The position numbers and the translations under genes were made by a program. Below, in pieces: positions 42,326 through 51,128 of a DNA stretch of 64,000 nucleotides. The notes under the pieces are model-generated. The model saw only the letters and a program-made list of their open reading frames with translations, had not been told where the DNA came from and ran no database searches. The first letter of the stretch is position 1, and each line of letters starts with the position of its first letter. Location of the stretch: the NCBI RefSeq assembly GCF_000382205.1, contig NZ_KB907786.1:1302001-1366000 (forward strand), read 5' to 3'. Source of the DNA: Dyadobacter beijingensis DSM 21582. Lineage in GTDB: Bacteria > Bacteroidota > Bacteroidia > Cytophagales > Spirosomataceae.

Positions 42326-43759
42326 ATGAAACTGATAAGACGAATGTTCTGTGGCGCTGCATTACTTCTTACGTGTGTACATGCGCAGGACGCCGCATAT
42401 GCGCAGGGAGGGCCGGTCGCGGATCACGCGAAACGCCGTGTGCTGGTGCTGACGGACATTGAAAACGAGCCGGACGACACGCAGTCGATGATCCGGTTTT
42501 TGACCTATTCCAATCATTGGGACGTGGAAGGGCTGGTAGCGACGACTTCCATTCACCAGCAGAAACGCATTGCGCCGGAAAAGATCAAAGAGCTCATCGA
42601 AGCTTACCGGAAAGTGCGGCCGAACCTGCTTTTGCACGAAAAAGGATACCCGGAAGCCGATTACCTGCTGAGCGTTACCAAAAGTGCTTATCCCGATTAC
42701 GGCTTGAATGCGGTAGGCAAGGGAAAGGATTCGGAAGGCTCGGAGTGGATTATCAAAGTAGTGGATAAAAAGGACGACCGGCCGGTATGGATTCCCGTCT
42801 GGGGAGGTGCCAACTGCCTCGCACAGGCGCTTTGGAAGGTCAAAATGACCCGCTCGCCGGATGATTTGAAGAAATTTGTATCCAAGATCAGGACCTACAC
42901 CATTTCTGACCAGGACGATACGGGCCCGTGGTTACGCAAGAATTTCCCCGATCTTTTTTACGTGGGCAGTCCGGGTTACCATGCGGCGGGTGCGTACCAT
43001 TATGCCACGTGGTCGGGCATCAGCGGCGACAAGTTCCACGGCCGTTTTTCCGGAGCGAATTTTGAAATAGTCGATAACCCCTGGCTCGACGAGCACGTGC
43101 GGAGCCACGGGCCGATGGGTAAGGAATATCCATTCACCAAATTCCTGATGGAAGGCGATACGCCCTCTTTTTTAGGGCTTGTAGATAATGGCTTGAATGA
43201 CCCCGAGCACCCTGAATACGGCGGCTGGGGCGGACGATATGAGCTCTACACACCGCGCACACTCAAATACTTTTACGAACCCGAAACCCGCCCGATCTAC
43301 ACCGACGCGGTAGACGAGGTGAAGGGCATCGACGGTGCTTATCAGACGAGCAATAAGGCGACATTATGGCGCTGGCGCGAGGCATTTCAGCACGATTTCG
43401 CTGCCCGGATGGACTGGACGATCATGCCTTACAAAGAGGCTAACCATCCGCCGAAAGCCGTCGTGAAGGGCGGCATCCGCGTGAATGCCAAAACGGGTGA
43501 AACCGTGCAGCTCAGCGCCGATGGCTCATCCGACCCGGACGGTAACACATTGGTATACGAATGGATCTACTACCCCGAGCCGGGCAGTTACAATATCAAA
43601 GAACCCATCGGGATCAAAGATATCAAAGCGGCGCAGACGTCATTTGTCGCTCCCAAAGTGGAAAAGCCGGAGACGATCCACGTGGTGCTCGCCGTGACCG
43701 ACAACGGCACGCCTTCTCTGACACGTTACCAGCGCGTGATTGTGACCGTGTACCCTTAG
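42326..43759 (+). CDS. Secreted DUF1593 nucleoside-hydrolase-like protein
   Basis: A 477-residue exported protein from the ATG at 42326; the signal peptide ends near AQDAAYAQ. The DUF1593 domain (about 30-330) resembles nucleoside hydrolases: [20 protein letters not shown] keeps the acidic calcium-binding motif near the N-terminus, and [17 protein letters not shown] and [19 protein letters not shown] follow. The C-terminal 100 residues form a PKD-like/Sde182-type beta domain ([21 protein letters not shown]). It may release a sugar, perhaps from a nucleoside-like or small glycoside, in the periplasm for the importer encoded next. Its stop codon lies inside the first copy of a 14-base repeat. 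Confidence 0.85.
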   Translation: MKLIRRMFCGAALLLTCVHAQDAAYAQGGPVADHAKRRVLVLTDIENEPDDTQSMIRFLTYSNHWDVEGLVATTSIHQQKRIAPEKIKELIEAYRKVRPNLLLHEKGYPEADYLLSVTKSAYPDYGLNAVGKGKDSEGSEWIIKVVDKKDDRPVWIPVWGGANCLAQALWKVKMTRSPDDLKKFVSKIRTYTISDQDDTGPWLRKNFPDLFYVGSPGYHAAGAYHYATWSGISGDKFHGRFSGANFEIVDNPWLDEHVRSHGPMGKEYPFTKFLMEGDTPSFLGLVDNGLNDPEHPEYGGWGGRYELYTPRTLKYFYEPETRPIYTDAVDEVKGIDGAYQTSNKATLWRWREAFQHDFAARMDWTIMPYKEANHPPKAVVKGGIRVNAKTGETVQLSADGSSDPDGNTLVYEWIYYPEPGSYNIKEPIGIKDIKAAQTSFVAPKVEKPETIHVVLAVTDNGTPSLTRYQRVIVTVYP

Positions 43760-43810
43760 CCAGGCGCCCTTAGTCAGGCACCCTTAGCCAGGCAGTTCTG
43801 AGCCGGGCAC
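43753..43810. repeat. 14-base tandem repeat at a gene boundary
   Basis: Three copies of CCCTTAGYCAGGCR (43753-43766, 43767-43780, 43781-43794) are followed by a degraded fourth, GTTCTGAGCCGGGCA. The TAG in the first copy is the stop codon of the DUF1593 gene. The repeat fills the gap to the solute-binding-protein gene at 43827. Confidence 0.85.
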
Positions 43811-43826
43811 TTAAACTTATTGCAGT

Positions 43827-44783
43827 ATGAAAACCAGCTTGTTTTACCGGATAGCGCTTTTTTGCATCGTTTTCGGACTTGGATTTATCGGTTGTAAAAC
43901 AAAAGAATCCGAAGGTCGTCCGAAAAAGATCGCGATCGTGATCTCGACGCTCAATAACCCGTGGTTTGTTTTTCTGGCCCAAAAAGCGGAGGAAAAGGCG
44001 AAGCAGCTCGGCTATGAATCCAAAGTTTTTGATTCACAAAACAATACGGCCCAGGAAACCGACCATTTCGACAATGCGATCGCTTCGGGTTACGACGCGA
44101 TCCTGTTCAATCCGACGGACGCCGACGGATCGATCGTGAATGTGAAAAATGCTGTTTCGGCAGGTATTCCCGTGTTTTGTATGGACCGCGAAGTGAATGC
44201 AAACGGCGTTGCCACGTCTCAAATATTATCCGACAGCTATTCAGGTTGCGTCGCGATCGGCAAATACTTTGTCGAGATTTTGAATAAAAAAGGCAAATAC
44301 GTCGAGATCCTGGGTATGGTGGGCGACAACAATACCTGGAACCGCTCGAAAGGCTTTCACAGCGTGGTCGATTTTTATCCTGGTCTCAAAATGGTTGCCC
44401 AGCAAAGCGCTGATTTTGATCGGAATAAGGCGATGGAGGTAATGGAATCGCTGTTGCAGGCACACCCCGATATCGACGGAGTGTTTTGCGGAAATGATGC
44501 CATGGCGATGGGCGCGTACCAGGCTTTGGTAGCGTCCGGAAAGGCCGATCGCGTGAAGGTTTTCGGCTTCGACGGGGCGGAGGATGTGGTGAAATCCATC
44601 CAGGATGGTAACATATTGGCTACCGGGATGCAGTTCCCGGAAGTAATGGCGCAGACGGCCGCCACTTTCGCCGACGAATATTTCAAAGGCAAACGCGATT
44701 TTCCGCGCAAAATGCCGGTGGCCGTGGAGCTGGTAAAAAAGGATAATGTCGAAAATTATGCCGCTTACGGCGAAAAAGAATAG
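43827..44783 (+). CDS. Ribose-type ABC transporter substrate-binding lipoprotein
   Basis: A 318-residue RbsB-like periplasmic binding protein (type I fold). The leader ends at a lipobox (FGLGFIGC, about Cys23), so it is anchored in a membrane. Domain motifs are [69 protein letters not shown] and [14 protein letters not shown]. The aromatic and Asp/Arg positions that grip pyranose sugars in RbsB (NPWF, MDRE, NTWNR, ND, DG) are present. The substrate is therefore probably a small monosaccharide. Followed two bases later by the DUF2291 gene. Binding proteins of this kind have been reported for ribose, allose, erythritol and apiose. Confidence 0.9.
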   Translation: MKTSLFYRIALFCIVFGLGFIGCKTKESEGRPKKIAIVISTLNNPWFVFLAQKAEEKAKQLGYESKVFDSQNNTAQETDHFDNAIASGYDAILFNPTDADGSIVNVKNAVSAGIPVFCMDREVNANGVATSQILSDSYSGCVAIGKYFVEILNKKGKYVEILGMVGDNNTWNRSKGFHSVVDFYPGLKMVAQQSADFDRNKAMEVMESLLQAHPDIDGVFCGNDAMAMGAYQALVASGKADRVKVFGFDGAEDVVKSIQDGNILATGMQFPEVMAQTAATFADEYFKGKRDFPRKMPVAVELVKKDNVENYAAYGEKE

Positions 44784-44785
44784 CT

Positions 44786-45424
44786 ATGCCGAAACCGATC
44801 CGATACCTGATTTACGCGGCCGCGATTGCATTGCTGGCTTATAATTCGGTGTATTTCAAAAAGCTGGATGAAGTGAAAGCGGGTACTACCGCTTTCGATG
44901 CTGCGGGCTATGCCAAAGATTTCTGGGAAAAAAAGCTGACACCCGGCCTATCCAAAGCCGTGGATTTGAATGTATTGACCTCGCTTTTAGAAGCCGACAA
45001 AGAAAAGGCATTCAACGCGCATTCGCATGCATTAGGCATTGGTAACATCCGCTATTTCCTGGTAAGAGGGCAGGGCGTTGTGACCCATGTAGATGAAAAC
45101 GAAGTTTCTGTGCAATTGACAGACGCAGGCGCAAAGACAGCCACGCCTCACGTGCGCATTGCGACCGAATACATTTTCGGCAACGCGGTCCGCGACGCGT
45201 CGGGGGCGATCGACATCAATGCATTTACCAATTCGATGGATTTCAATAATGTGTCGGCGGAGATCAACCGGATTATCCGGGACACCGTCGTCCCGCCCTT
45301 TAAGTCCAAAGTGCGGAAAGGCGACCGGGTGGTGTTCACCGGGGCAATCGAGCTAAATCGAGGGCATTTGCAAACGAATGATATTGAGGTAATTCCGGTG
45401 AATCTCCAAATCGAAAAGCCATGA
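44786..45424 (+). CDS. DUF2291-family membrane-anchored accessory protein
   Basis: A 212-residue protein with one N-terminal hydrophobic segment (about 6-24: YLIYAAAIALLAYNSVYF) followed by a soluble periplasmic domain (FDAAGYAKDFWEKKLTPGL, HSHALGIGNIRYFLVRGQGV, VRKGDRVVFTGAIELN). DUF2291 proteins are usually encoded inside ribose/erythritol-type ABC transporter operons, between the binding protein and the ATPase as here. Their precise role is not established; an accessory for the binding protein is likely. The stop overlaps the next ATG in an ATGA. Confidence 0.88.
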   Translation: MPKPIRYLIYAAAIALLAYNSVYFKKLDEVKAGTTAFDAAGYAKDFWEKKLTPGLSKAVDLNVLTSLLEADKEKAFNAHSHALGIGNIRYFLVRGQGVVTHVDENEVSVQLTDAGAKTATPHVRIATEYIFGNAVRDASGAIDINAFTNSMDFNNVSAEINRIIRDTVVPPFKSKVRKGDRVVFTGAIELNRGHLQTNDIEVIPVNLQIEKP

Positions 45425-46986
45425 CGGACACAGCGACATTGTTGGAAGTGAAGGGTATTACCAAACGGTTTCCGGGCGTGATCGCGCTGGACAACGTTTC
45501 GCTGTCGATCGAAGCAGGGAAAGTGACGGCGCTGATCGGTGAAAACGGGGCGGGGAAATCTACATTAATGAAGATCCTCTCCGGTGTTTATCCCGATTTT
45601 GAAGGGGAAATCCATTACAAAGGTGAACCGGTACGGTTTACGGGTCCGAAAGACGCCCAGCAGCAGGGCGTAGTGATCATCCACCAGGAACTCAACCTGA
45701 TTCCTTATCTGACCATTACGGAAAATATTTTCCTGGGCCGTGAGCTCGTCACGCAATACGGCACGATGGACAAAGGCCGGATGCGCAAAAAAACGCAGGA
45801 ACTGCTCGACCGGCTGAAACTGAAAGTGAACCCCGATGCGCAGGTTTTCAAACTCAAAGTAGGGCAGCAGCAGATTGTCGAAATCGCCAAAGCATTGCTC
45901 ACCGACGCCGAGCTGATCATTATGGATGAGCCTACTTCGGCCATCACCGGCAGTGAAGTGGAGGTTTTGTTCGACATTATCACCGACCTCAAAGCGCTAA
46001 ACAAAGCCATCGTTTACGTCTCCCACAAGCTGGACGAGCTTTTTCGCATTGCCGACAATTACGTGGTCCTCCGCGACGGCAAAAGCATCGAATCCGGTGA
46101 AATGGCGGGTATGACGCACGACCAGTTGATCAGCAAAATGGTAGGCAGGAAAATCGACGTCATGCGCAAAACCGCCGATCGCGCCGTAGCCGAACCGCTG
46201 TTGGAAGTGAAGAATCTCACATTGAAAAGTCGCCTGAAAGCGGGTAATGTACTCGACCATATTTCTTTTGAGGTAGGTAAAGGCGAGATCGTCGGGCTTT
46301 TCGGCCTGATGGGTGCGGGGCGCACGGAGCTGTTGGAATCGATATTCGGCCTGCATCCGGCGCATTCAAGCGGCAAGGTGTCGATTGACGGTCAGCCGGT
46401 TTGCTGCGACTCGCCCTCGCGCGCGATCGCGGCCGGGCTGGCGCTCGTTCCCGAGGACCGTAAGAAAGACGGCCTGGTACTGGGCCTGGATGTGAAGAAC
46501 AACATCAGTCTTACCACATTGGAGGAAATAGAAAACCTCGGAACGCTCAGCGATGCCAAGGAATGCCATCTTGCCGACCATTATATCAGCGAATTACGCA
46601 TTAAAACGCCGTCGAAGGACCAGAAAGCGAAAAACCTGAGCGGCGGCAACCAGCAAAAGATCGTGCTCGCCAAATGGCTTGCCACCCGCCCGAAAGTGCT
46701 CCTGCTCGACGAGCCGACGCGCGGTATCGATATCAATGCCAAAACAGAGATTTACAAACTGATCATCCGCCTGGCTAACGAGGGACTAGGCATTCTGGTC
46801 GTTTCCTCCGAACTCCCCGAGATACTCGCTATTTCGGACCGCATACTGGTAATGGCGGAAGGAAGGTTAACCGGTGAATTTTCAGCCAGCGAGGCGACGG
46901 AAGACGGAATACTTAAAGCAGCAATAGGCGTGAGCCCGGCGACAGACGGCGGTCAACGGTCGGCCATCAGCGGTCAAACCCTATAA
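45421..46986 (+). CDS. Ribose-type ABC transporter ATPase with two nucleotide-binding domains
   Basis: A cytoplasmic RbsA-like ATPase of 521 residues. The first domain carries Walker A GENGAGKST, a signature LKVGQQQ and Walker B IIMDEPTSA. The second has the degenerate Walker A typical of the family (GLFGLMGAGRTELLES), signature LSGGNQQ and Walker B LLLDEPTRGID. The last 15 residues (ATDGGQRSAISGQ) are an atypical tail encoded by GGTCGG-rich repetitive DNA. Translation is coupled to the DUF2291 gene by ATGA. The permease starts 15 bases after its stop. Confidence 0.95.
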   Translation: MTDTATLLEVKGITKRFPGVIALDNVSLSIEAGKVTALIGENGAGKSTLMKILSGVYPDFEGEIHYKGEPVRFTGPKDAQQQGVVIIHQELNLIPYLTITENIFLGRELVTQYGTMDKGRMRKKTQELLDRLKLKVNPDAQVFKLKVGQQQIVEIAKALLTDAELIIMDEPTSAITGSEVEVLFDIITDLKALNKAIVYVSHKLDELFRIADNYVVLRDGKSIESGEMAGMTHDQLISKMVGRKIDVMRKTADRAVAEPLLEVKNLTLKSRLKAGNVLDHISFEVGKGEIVGLFGLMGAGRTELLESIFGLHPAHSSGKVSIDGQPVCCDSPSRAIAAGLALVPEDRKKDGLVLGLDVKNNISLTTLEEIENLGTLSDAKECHLADHYISELRIKTPSKDQKAKNLSGGNQQKIVLAKWLATRPKVLLLDEPTRGIDINAKTEIYKLIIRLANEGLGILVVSSELPEILAISDRILVMAEGRLTGEFSASEATEDGILKAAIGVSPATDGGQRSAISGQTL

Positions 46987-47001
46987 AATGAACAAACGCA
47001 T

Positions 47002-48051
47002 ATGTCACAAAACATACCATCCATAGCGGGAGAGAAACCAGCTGGCGACCGCCTACCACCGACCGCCGACGGCCGATCGGTGGCATTGCAGGGCCGGTTT
47101 TCGATCGCGCGCTTTCAGTCTTTGATCGCGCTCTTTTTGCTTTGTCTCGCATTAAGCATATTGTCGGACAAGTTTCTTACAGTCTCTAATTTATGGAATG
47201 TCATGCGGCAGATTTCGGTCAATATCTGCATTTCGGTGGGTATGACTTTGATTGTGCTGACGGCGGGGATTGATTTATCTGTCGGCTCGGTACTCGCATT
47301 ATGCGGCGCCATTACAGCCGGTCTGCTGAAAAACGGCATTGAAATACCAACGCAAAATCTGTACATCGGCTTCACGGTGCTGGGCGCGATCCTGGCGGGC
47401 GGGCTTACGGGCTCGGCGCTGGGGGCATTCAACGGCTGGGCTATCACGCGGTTCAGCGTGCCGCCGTTCGTTGCCACCCTGGCGATGCTCACGGTCGCGC
47501 GCGGACTTACGATGCTCTGGACCGGTGGCTTCCCGATCAGCGGCCTGGGCGAAACGTTCCAGTTTATCGGTACGGGCTGGTTTCTCGCCATTCCGTTGCC
47601 GGTATGGATTTCGATTGTGGTCGTAGCGCTCGCCGTTTTCCTGACCGACAAGACGCGTATCGGCCGGTATATTTACGCCATCGGCGGCAATGAAAATGCC
47701 TCGCGGCTTTCAGGTATTAATGTAAACAAGGTAAAAATCATCGTCTATACCATTGCCGGAGCGCTCGCGGCGGTGGGCGGGATCATGGTCACATCGCGCC
47801 TCGACTCCGCCCAGCCCAACGCGGGCATCAGCTACGAGCTCGATTCCATTGCCGCGGTCGTGATCGGCGGTACCTCGCTCTCGGGCGGCCGCGGAAGCAT
47901 CCTCGGCACCGTGCAGGGCGCCATGATCATCGGCGTGCTCAACAATGGGCTGGTACTGCTGAATGTCTCGCCCTTCTGGCAGCAGGTCGTCAAGGGCCTG
48001 GTGATATTGCTGGCGGTGATTATTGACAAGGCTAATTCCAAAAATGAGTAG
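47002..48051 (+). CDS. Ribose-type ABC transporter permease
   Basis: An inner-membrane RbsC-like permease of 349 residues with eight to ten membrane segments. An unusual hydrophilic N-terminal stretch (MSQNIPSIAGEKPAGDRLPP, then TADGRSVALQG) precedes the first segment at about residue 40 and is encoded by the same GGTCGG/GACCGCC-rich DNA as the ATPase tail. Family landmarks are MTLIVLTAGIDLSVGSVLAL, VPPFVATLAMLTVARGLTML, YAIGGNENASRLSGINV and the EAA-like loop VVIGGTSLSGGRGSILGTV. With the binding protein and ATPase it completes the importer. Confidence 0.95.
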   Translation: MSQNIPSIAGEKPAGDRLPPTADGRSVALQGRFSIARFQSLIALFLLCLALSILSDKFLTVSNLWNVMRQISVNICISVGMTLIVLTAGIDLSVGSVLALCGAITAGLLKNGIEIPTQNLYIGFTVLGAILAGGLTGSALGAFNGWAITRFSVPPFVATLAMLTVARGLTMLWTGGFPISGLGETFQFIGTGWFLAIPLPVWISIVVVALAVFLTDKTRIGRYIYAIGGNENASRLSGINVNKVKIIVYTIAGALAAVGGIMVTSRLDSAQPNAGISYELDSIAAVVIGGTSLSGGRGSILGTVQGAMIIGVLNNGLVLLNVSPFWQQVVKGLVILLAVIIDKANSKNE

Positions 48052-48077
48052 GGCTGGCGCTTTCTTTCAACATTAAA

Positions 48078-48983
48078 ATGAACCGCATTTTCCTTACCAT
48101 AATCCTGGCGATCTTCTCGTTTTCCTGCCGGAAACAGTCCTGGCTTTTTACCTCGTTTCGGGAGCCGGCTACGGACGGGCTGCATTTGGCTTACAGCGAT
48201 GATGGCTATCATTGGAATGATTTGGGCGGTGGGTATTTAAAGCCGGAAGCCGGGGGGAAGCTCATGCGCGACCCGTCCATCGCGCGGGGGAAGGATGGGA
48301 CGTTTCATTTGGTGTGGACGACGAACTGGAAGGGGGATAAGGGCTTCGGATATGCGCATTCGAAGGATCTGGTGCGTTGGTCGGCGCAGCGGTTTTTGCC
48401 GGTGATGGAGCATGAGGCGGAGGTGGTAAATGTGTGGGCGCCGGAGCTGTTTTTCGATGAGGAAAATGACCGTTTCGTGATCATCTGGGCGTCGACGATC
48501 CCTTTCAAATTTCCGAAAGGCGAGGAAGACGAGCGGAATAACCACCGCATGTATTACGTGACGACGAAAGATTTTCAGACTTTTTCCAAAGCCGCATTGT
48601 TCCTCGATCCGGGTTTCAGCGTGATCGATTGCGTGATCGCGAAACGTAAAAGGGCCGATTATGTGCTCGTTTTGAAGGACAATACCCGCCCGCAAAGGAA
48701 TATCAAGGTGGCATTCTCCGACAATGTGCTGGGACCTTATCAAAGCATTTCCGAACCTTTCACCGGCTTCCTCACCGAAGGCCCCACCGTCGCGAAGGTA
48801 GGCGACGACTGGCTGATCTATTTCGACCAGTACCGCGACAAGACTTACGGGGCCGTCCGGACCAAAGACTTCAAGACATTTACCAATATTTCCAAAGAAA
48901 TAACCATCCCGAAAGACCATAAGCACGGCACGATCATCCCCATCGACCGGAAAACTTTGAAGCATTTGAAAGCTGGTAAGTAA
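48078..48983 (+). CDS. GH43-like lipoprotein glycosidase
   Basis: A 301-residue five-bladed propeller of the GH43 type. The leader MNRIFLTIILAIFSFSC has a lipobox Cys at 17. The pattern LMRDPSIARGKDGTFHLVW, VWAPELFFDEENDRFVIIW and FTGFLTEGPTVAKVGDDW matches the family; the Asp of RDPS and the Glu of TEGP are candidate catalytic residues, while the N-terminal general-base Asp is less obvious. Members usually remove arabinose or xylose. It begins 26 bases after the permease and may end the same operon. Its location suggests that it supplies the sugar imported by the ABC system. Confidence 0.82.
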   Translation: MNRIFLTIILAIFSFSCRKQSWLFTSFREPATDGLHLAYSDDGYHWNDLGGGYLKPEAGGKLMRDPSIARGKDGTFHLVWTTNWKGDKGFGYAHSKDLVRWSAQRFLPVMEHEAEVVNVWAPELFFDEENDRFVIIWASTIPFKFPKGEEDERNNHRMYYVTTKDFQTFSKAALFLDPGFSVIDCVIAKRKRADYVLVLKDNTRPQRNIKVAFSDNVLGPYQSISEPFTGFLTEGPTVAKVGDDWLIYFDQYRDKTYGAVRTKDFKTFTNISKEITIPKDHKHGTIIPIDRKTLKHLKAGK

Positions 48984-49115
48984 TTGGGCAGACAAACGCG
49001 CAACGAAGCTTTTTCCTGATTGCGTATATCAGTAGCGTTCGCCGGTTTTACAACCAATGTCAAGTGTTATTTATGATAAAATGAAGATTAAATGAGATGG
49101 ATAATAGTAAAAATG

Positions 49116-49134
49116 AGCCGGCGGCGGCTTTTGG
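49116..49134. terminator. Weak hairpin before the ECF sigma gene
   Basis: AGCCG (49116-49120), a 4-base loop and CGGCT (49125-49129) are followed by TTTTGG. This may end the ABC/GH43 operon, 34 bases before the sigma-factor ATG. The stem is short and the T-run weak. Confidence 0.3.
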
Positions 49135-49167
49135 TTTTCAAACCTGATCTAAAATTCATCCGTTTTC

Positions 49168-49791
49168 ATGAAGGCATTACCCAGCCCGGAACTTCGTCCG
49201 GACCTGTATTTCGAAGAAGAGCAGAAGCTTTGGAGGGAAATGCTGGCGGGAGATGTCACCGCTTATGAACAACTCATTAACCGCACTTACGATCTCCTTT
49301 TTCATTACGGCACCAAGTTCAACAACGACCGCGAGCTCATCAAGGACTGCATTCAGGATGTATTTCTCGGTATTTGGGAAAAGCGGAATGCATTGAATGC
49401 GGACATTCCGCCGAAAGCGTACCTGCTGGCTTCGCTGCGCCGCCGCCTGCACCGCCTGGCCTCCCGCCTGCGCATGGATTGCATGGATTACTACACGGAA
49501 TCCGACATTGTTTTCGACCTGGAATTCAATGCAGAATACCGGCTGATCGAGTCGGAGAATGACCGTTTGATCGCATCGCGCATGACCGAAATGCTCAACG
49601 AACTCCCCAAGCGGCAGAAGGAAGCCGTTTTTCTCCGGTTTTACAATGATATGGAGCGCGAAGAAATCGCGATGGTGATGGACATTCAGCCACAGTCCGT
49701 TTCCAACCTTTTACAGGAAGCATTCAAATTCATCAAATCGCACTGGAAGTCCATTGTATCGCTGTTCTGGGCCGTGCGGTTCTGGATTTGA
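49168..49791 (+). CDS. ECF RNA polymerase sigma factor (SusCD-associated type)
   Basis: A 207-residue extracytoplasmic-function sigma factor. Region 2 (about 25-95) includes YDLLFHYGTKFNNDRELIKD, CIQDVFLGIWEKRN and KAYLLASLRRRLHRLASR. Region 4 (about 140-195) includes MLNELPKRQKEAVFLRFYND and a helix-turn-helix in IAMVMDIQPQSVSNLLQEA. The usual partner is a FecR-like anti-sigma factor, encoded 96 bases downstream, which receives a signal from an STN-containing SusC, encoded after that. The expected target is the SusC/SusD pair at 51129-56055. Confidence 0.93.
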   Translation: MKALPSPELRPDLYFEEEQKLWREMLAGDVTAYEQLINRTYDLLFHYGTKFNNDRELIKDCIQDVFLGIWEKRNALNADIPPKAYLLASLRRRLHRLASRLRMDCMDYYTESDIVFDLEFNAEYRLIESENDRLIASRMTEMLNELPKRQKEAVFLRFYNDMEREEIAMVMDIQPQSVSNLLQEAFKFIKSHWKSIVSLFWAVRFWI

Positions 49792-49887
49792 AATACCCCA
49801 TTTAAAAAATTTCAAAAAAAAATCAGAAAAATACAGTATCCCGCCATCGGGCCGGTCTAATGGTGTTTGAAAAGCTAAATTTTGAAC

Positions 49888-50997
49888 ATGGACCGTTACC
49901 GCGATTTCACTTTGGGGGAGTTTGTATGGGATAAGCCGTTCCGCACCTGGGTGCTCAACCCCACGCGGGAGGACGATGAAACCTGGCAAAACTGGCTCGC
50001 CGCTCACCCCGATAAACGCGAAATCGTGGAACGCGCCCGGCAGCTCGTGCTGTCGATACGCCCGGCCAATGCCTCATTAAGCCATCCTGAAAAGCGGAAG
50101 GCCGTTGAACGCATCGTGGAGCGTCTTGAATCCCGGTCGGCGGAGCATGAGGAAAGCGATTATGTGCCCTGGTATGCCGGTCGTAACGTGCGCATTGCCG
50201 CTATGCTGGTCGTGCTCCTCGGGCTGGGGTGGGCATTCTGGCTCCGCAACCAGCCACGCGCCCTTAACTATGACCGGCTCGTAGCATCGGCTGGCATTGA
50301 AATGCGGGAAACGGTAAATAATACACCCAACCCGCTGATGGTCAGACTCGAAGATGGTAGCCGCGTTACACTAGATCCGGGCAGCAAGGTTGGGTATCCG
50401 GCGCATTTCCGCGAGGGCCAGCGGGAAGTATTTTTATCGGGTAAAGCATTTTTCGACATTAGGAAGGATCCTTCGAAACCATTTTTCGTGTATGCCAATG
50501 AATTGGTTACCAAAGTGTTGGGTACCAGTTTTACGGTGCGTTCTTACGATAACGAGCAGAATGTTTCCGTTGCCGTGAAAACGGGGAAAGTCGCGGTGTT
50601 CTCGCGGGAAGACCCGGATGCGGTGGAAATGCAAAGCTCGCGCGAGCTCACGGGCGTCGTGATCGAGCCGAACCAGCAGGTGGTATTTGTCCGCAAAACA
50701 GTGAAAATCACGAAAAGCATTGTCCCTGAGCCGGCCGTCGTAGCGGAAGGTACAGCCGCCCCGAACCTTGAATTCGACGAAGCGCCGGTATCCGACGTGT
50801 TTTCAGCCTTGCAGAGCGCCTACGGCATCGAAATCATTTACGACAAAAACATCATGGATGAATGCCCGCTCACGGCGCGGCTCACCGAAATGTCGCTCTA
50901 TGAGCAGCTCGACCTCGTCTGCAAAGCCGTGGGTGCCAGCTACAAGAGCATCGACGGGCGCATTGTGGTGGAAGGAAAAGGTTGCAGAAATATGTAA
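49888..50997 (+). CDS. fecR: FecR-family anti-sigma factor
   Basis: A 369-residue inner-membrane regulator from the ATG at 49888 (a TTG lies two codons upstream). The N-terminal cytoplasmic part (about 1-98) would hold the sigma factor. A transmembrane segment follows (about 101-118: IAAMLVVLLGLGWAFWL), then the FecR domain (about 130-240: VRLEDGSRVTLDPGSKVGYP, FVYANELVTKVLGTSFTVRS) and a C-terminal DUF4974 domain (about 290-365: DEAPVSDVFSALQSAYGIEI) that likely contacts the STN domain of SusC. The 3' end is followed by a strong hairpin before susC. Confidence 0.94.
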   Translation: MDRYRDFTLGEFVWDKPFRTWVLNPTREDDETWQNWLAAHPDKREIVERARQLVLSIRPANASLSHPEKRKAVERIVERLESRSAEHEESDYVPWYAGRNVRIAAMLVVLLGLGWAFWLRNQPRALNYDRLVASAGIEMRETVNNTPNPLMVRLEDGSRVTLDPGSKVGYPAHFREGQREVFLSGKAFFDIRKDPSKPFFVYANELVTKVLGTSFTVRSYDNEQNVSVAVKTGKVAVFSREDPDAVEMQSSRELTGVVIEPNQQVVFVRKTVKITKSIVPEPAVVAEGTAAPNLEFDEAPVSDVFSALQSAYGIEIIYDKNIMDECPLTARLTEMSLYEQLDLVCKAVGASYKSIDGRIVVEGKGCRNM

Positions 50998-51003
50998 ACA
51001 AAA

Positions 51004-51032
51004 AGCCGGCCCATGCGCCAACATGGCCGGCT
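51004..51032. promoter_or_regulatory. Strong hairpin between fecR and STN-susC
   Basis: AGCCGGCC (51004-51011) pairs with GGCCGGCT (51025-51032), extended by ATG/CAT across one bulged C, leaving a loop of about six bases. No T-run follows. A possible second stem, CTCAT/ATGAG, lies at about 51065-51085. The structure could attenuate or stabilise transcripts entering the susC gene; no function can be proven from the sequence. Confidence 0.55.
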
Positions 51033-51128
51033 CGATATCCTCAGTGGTTAGCAGACCGTCACATCTCATGCAAATGGGATGAGGAGGAAGATTTTGCCAA
51101 GTTTCAATTAACAAAACCGTTCAAATGT

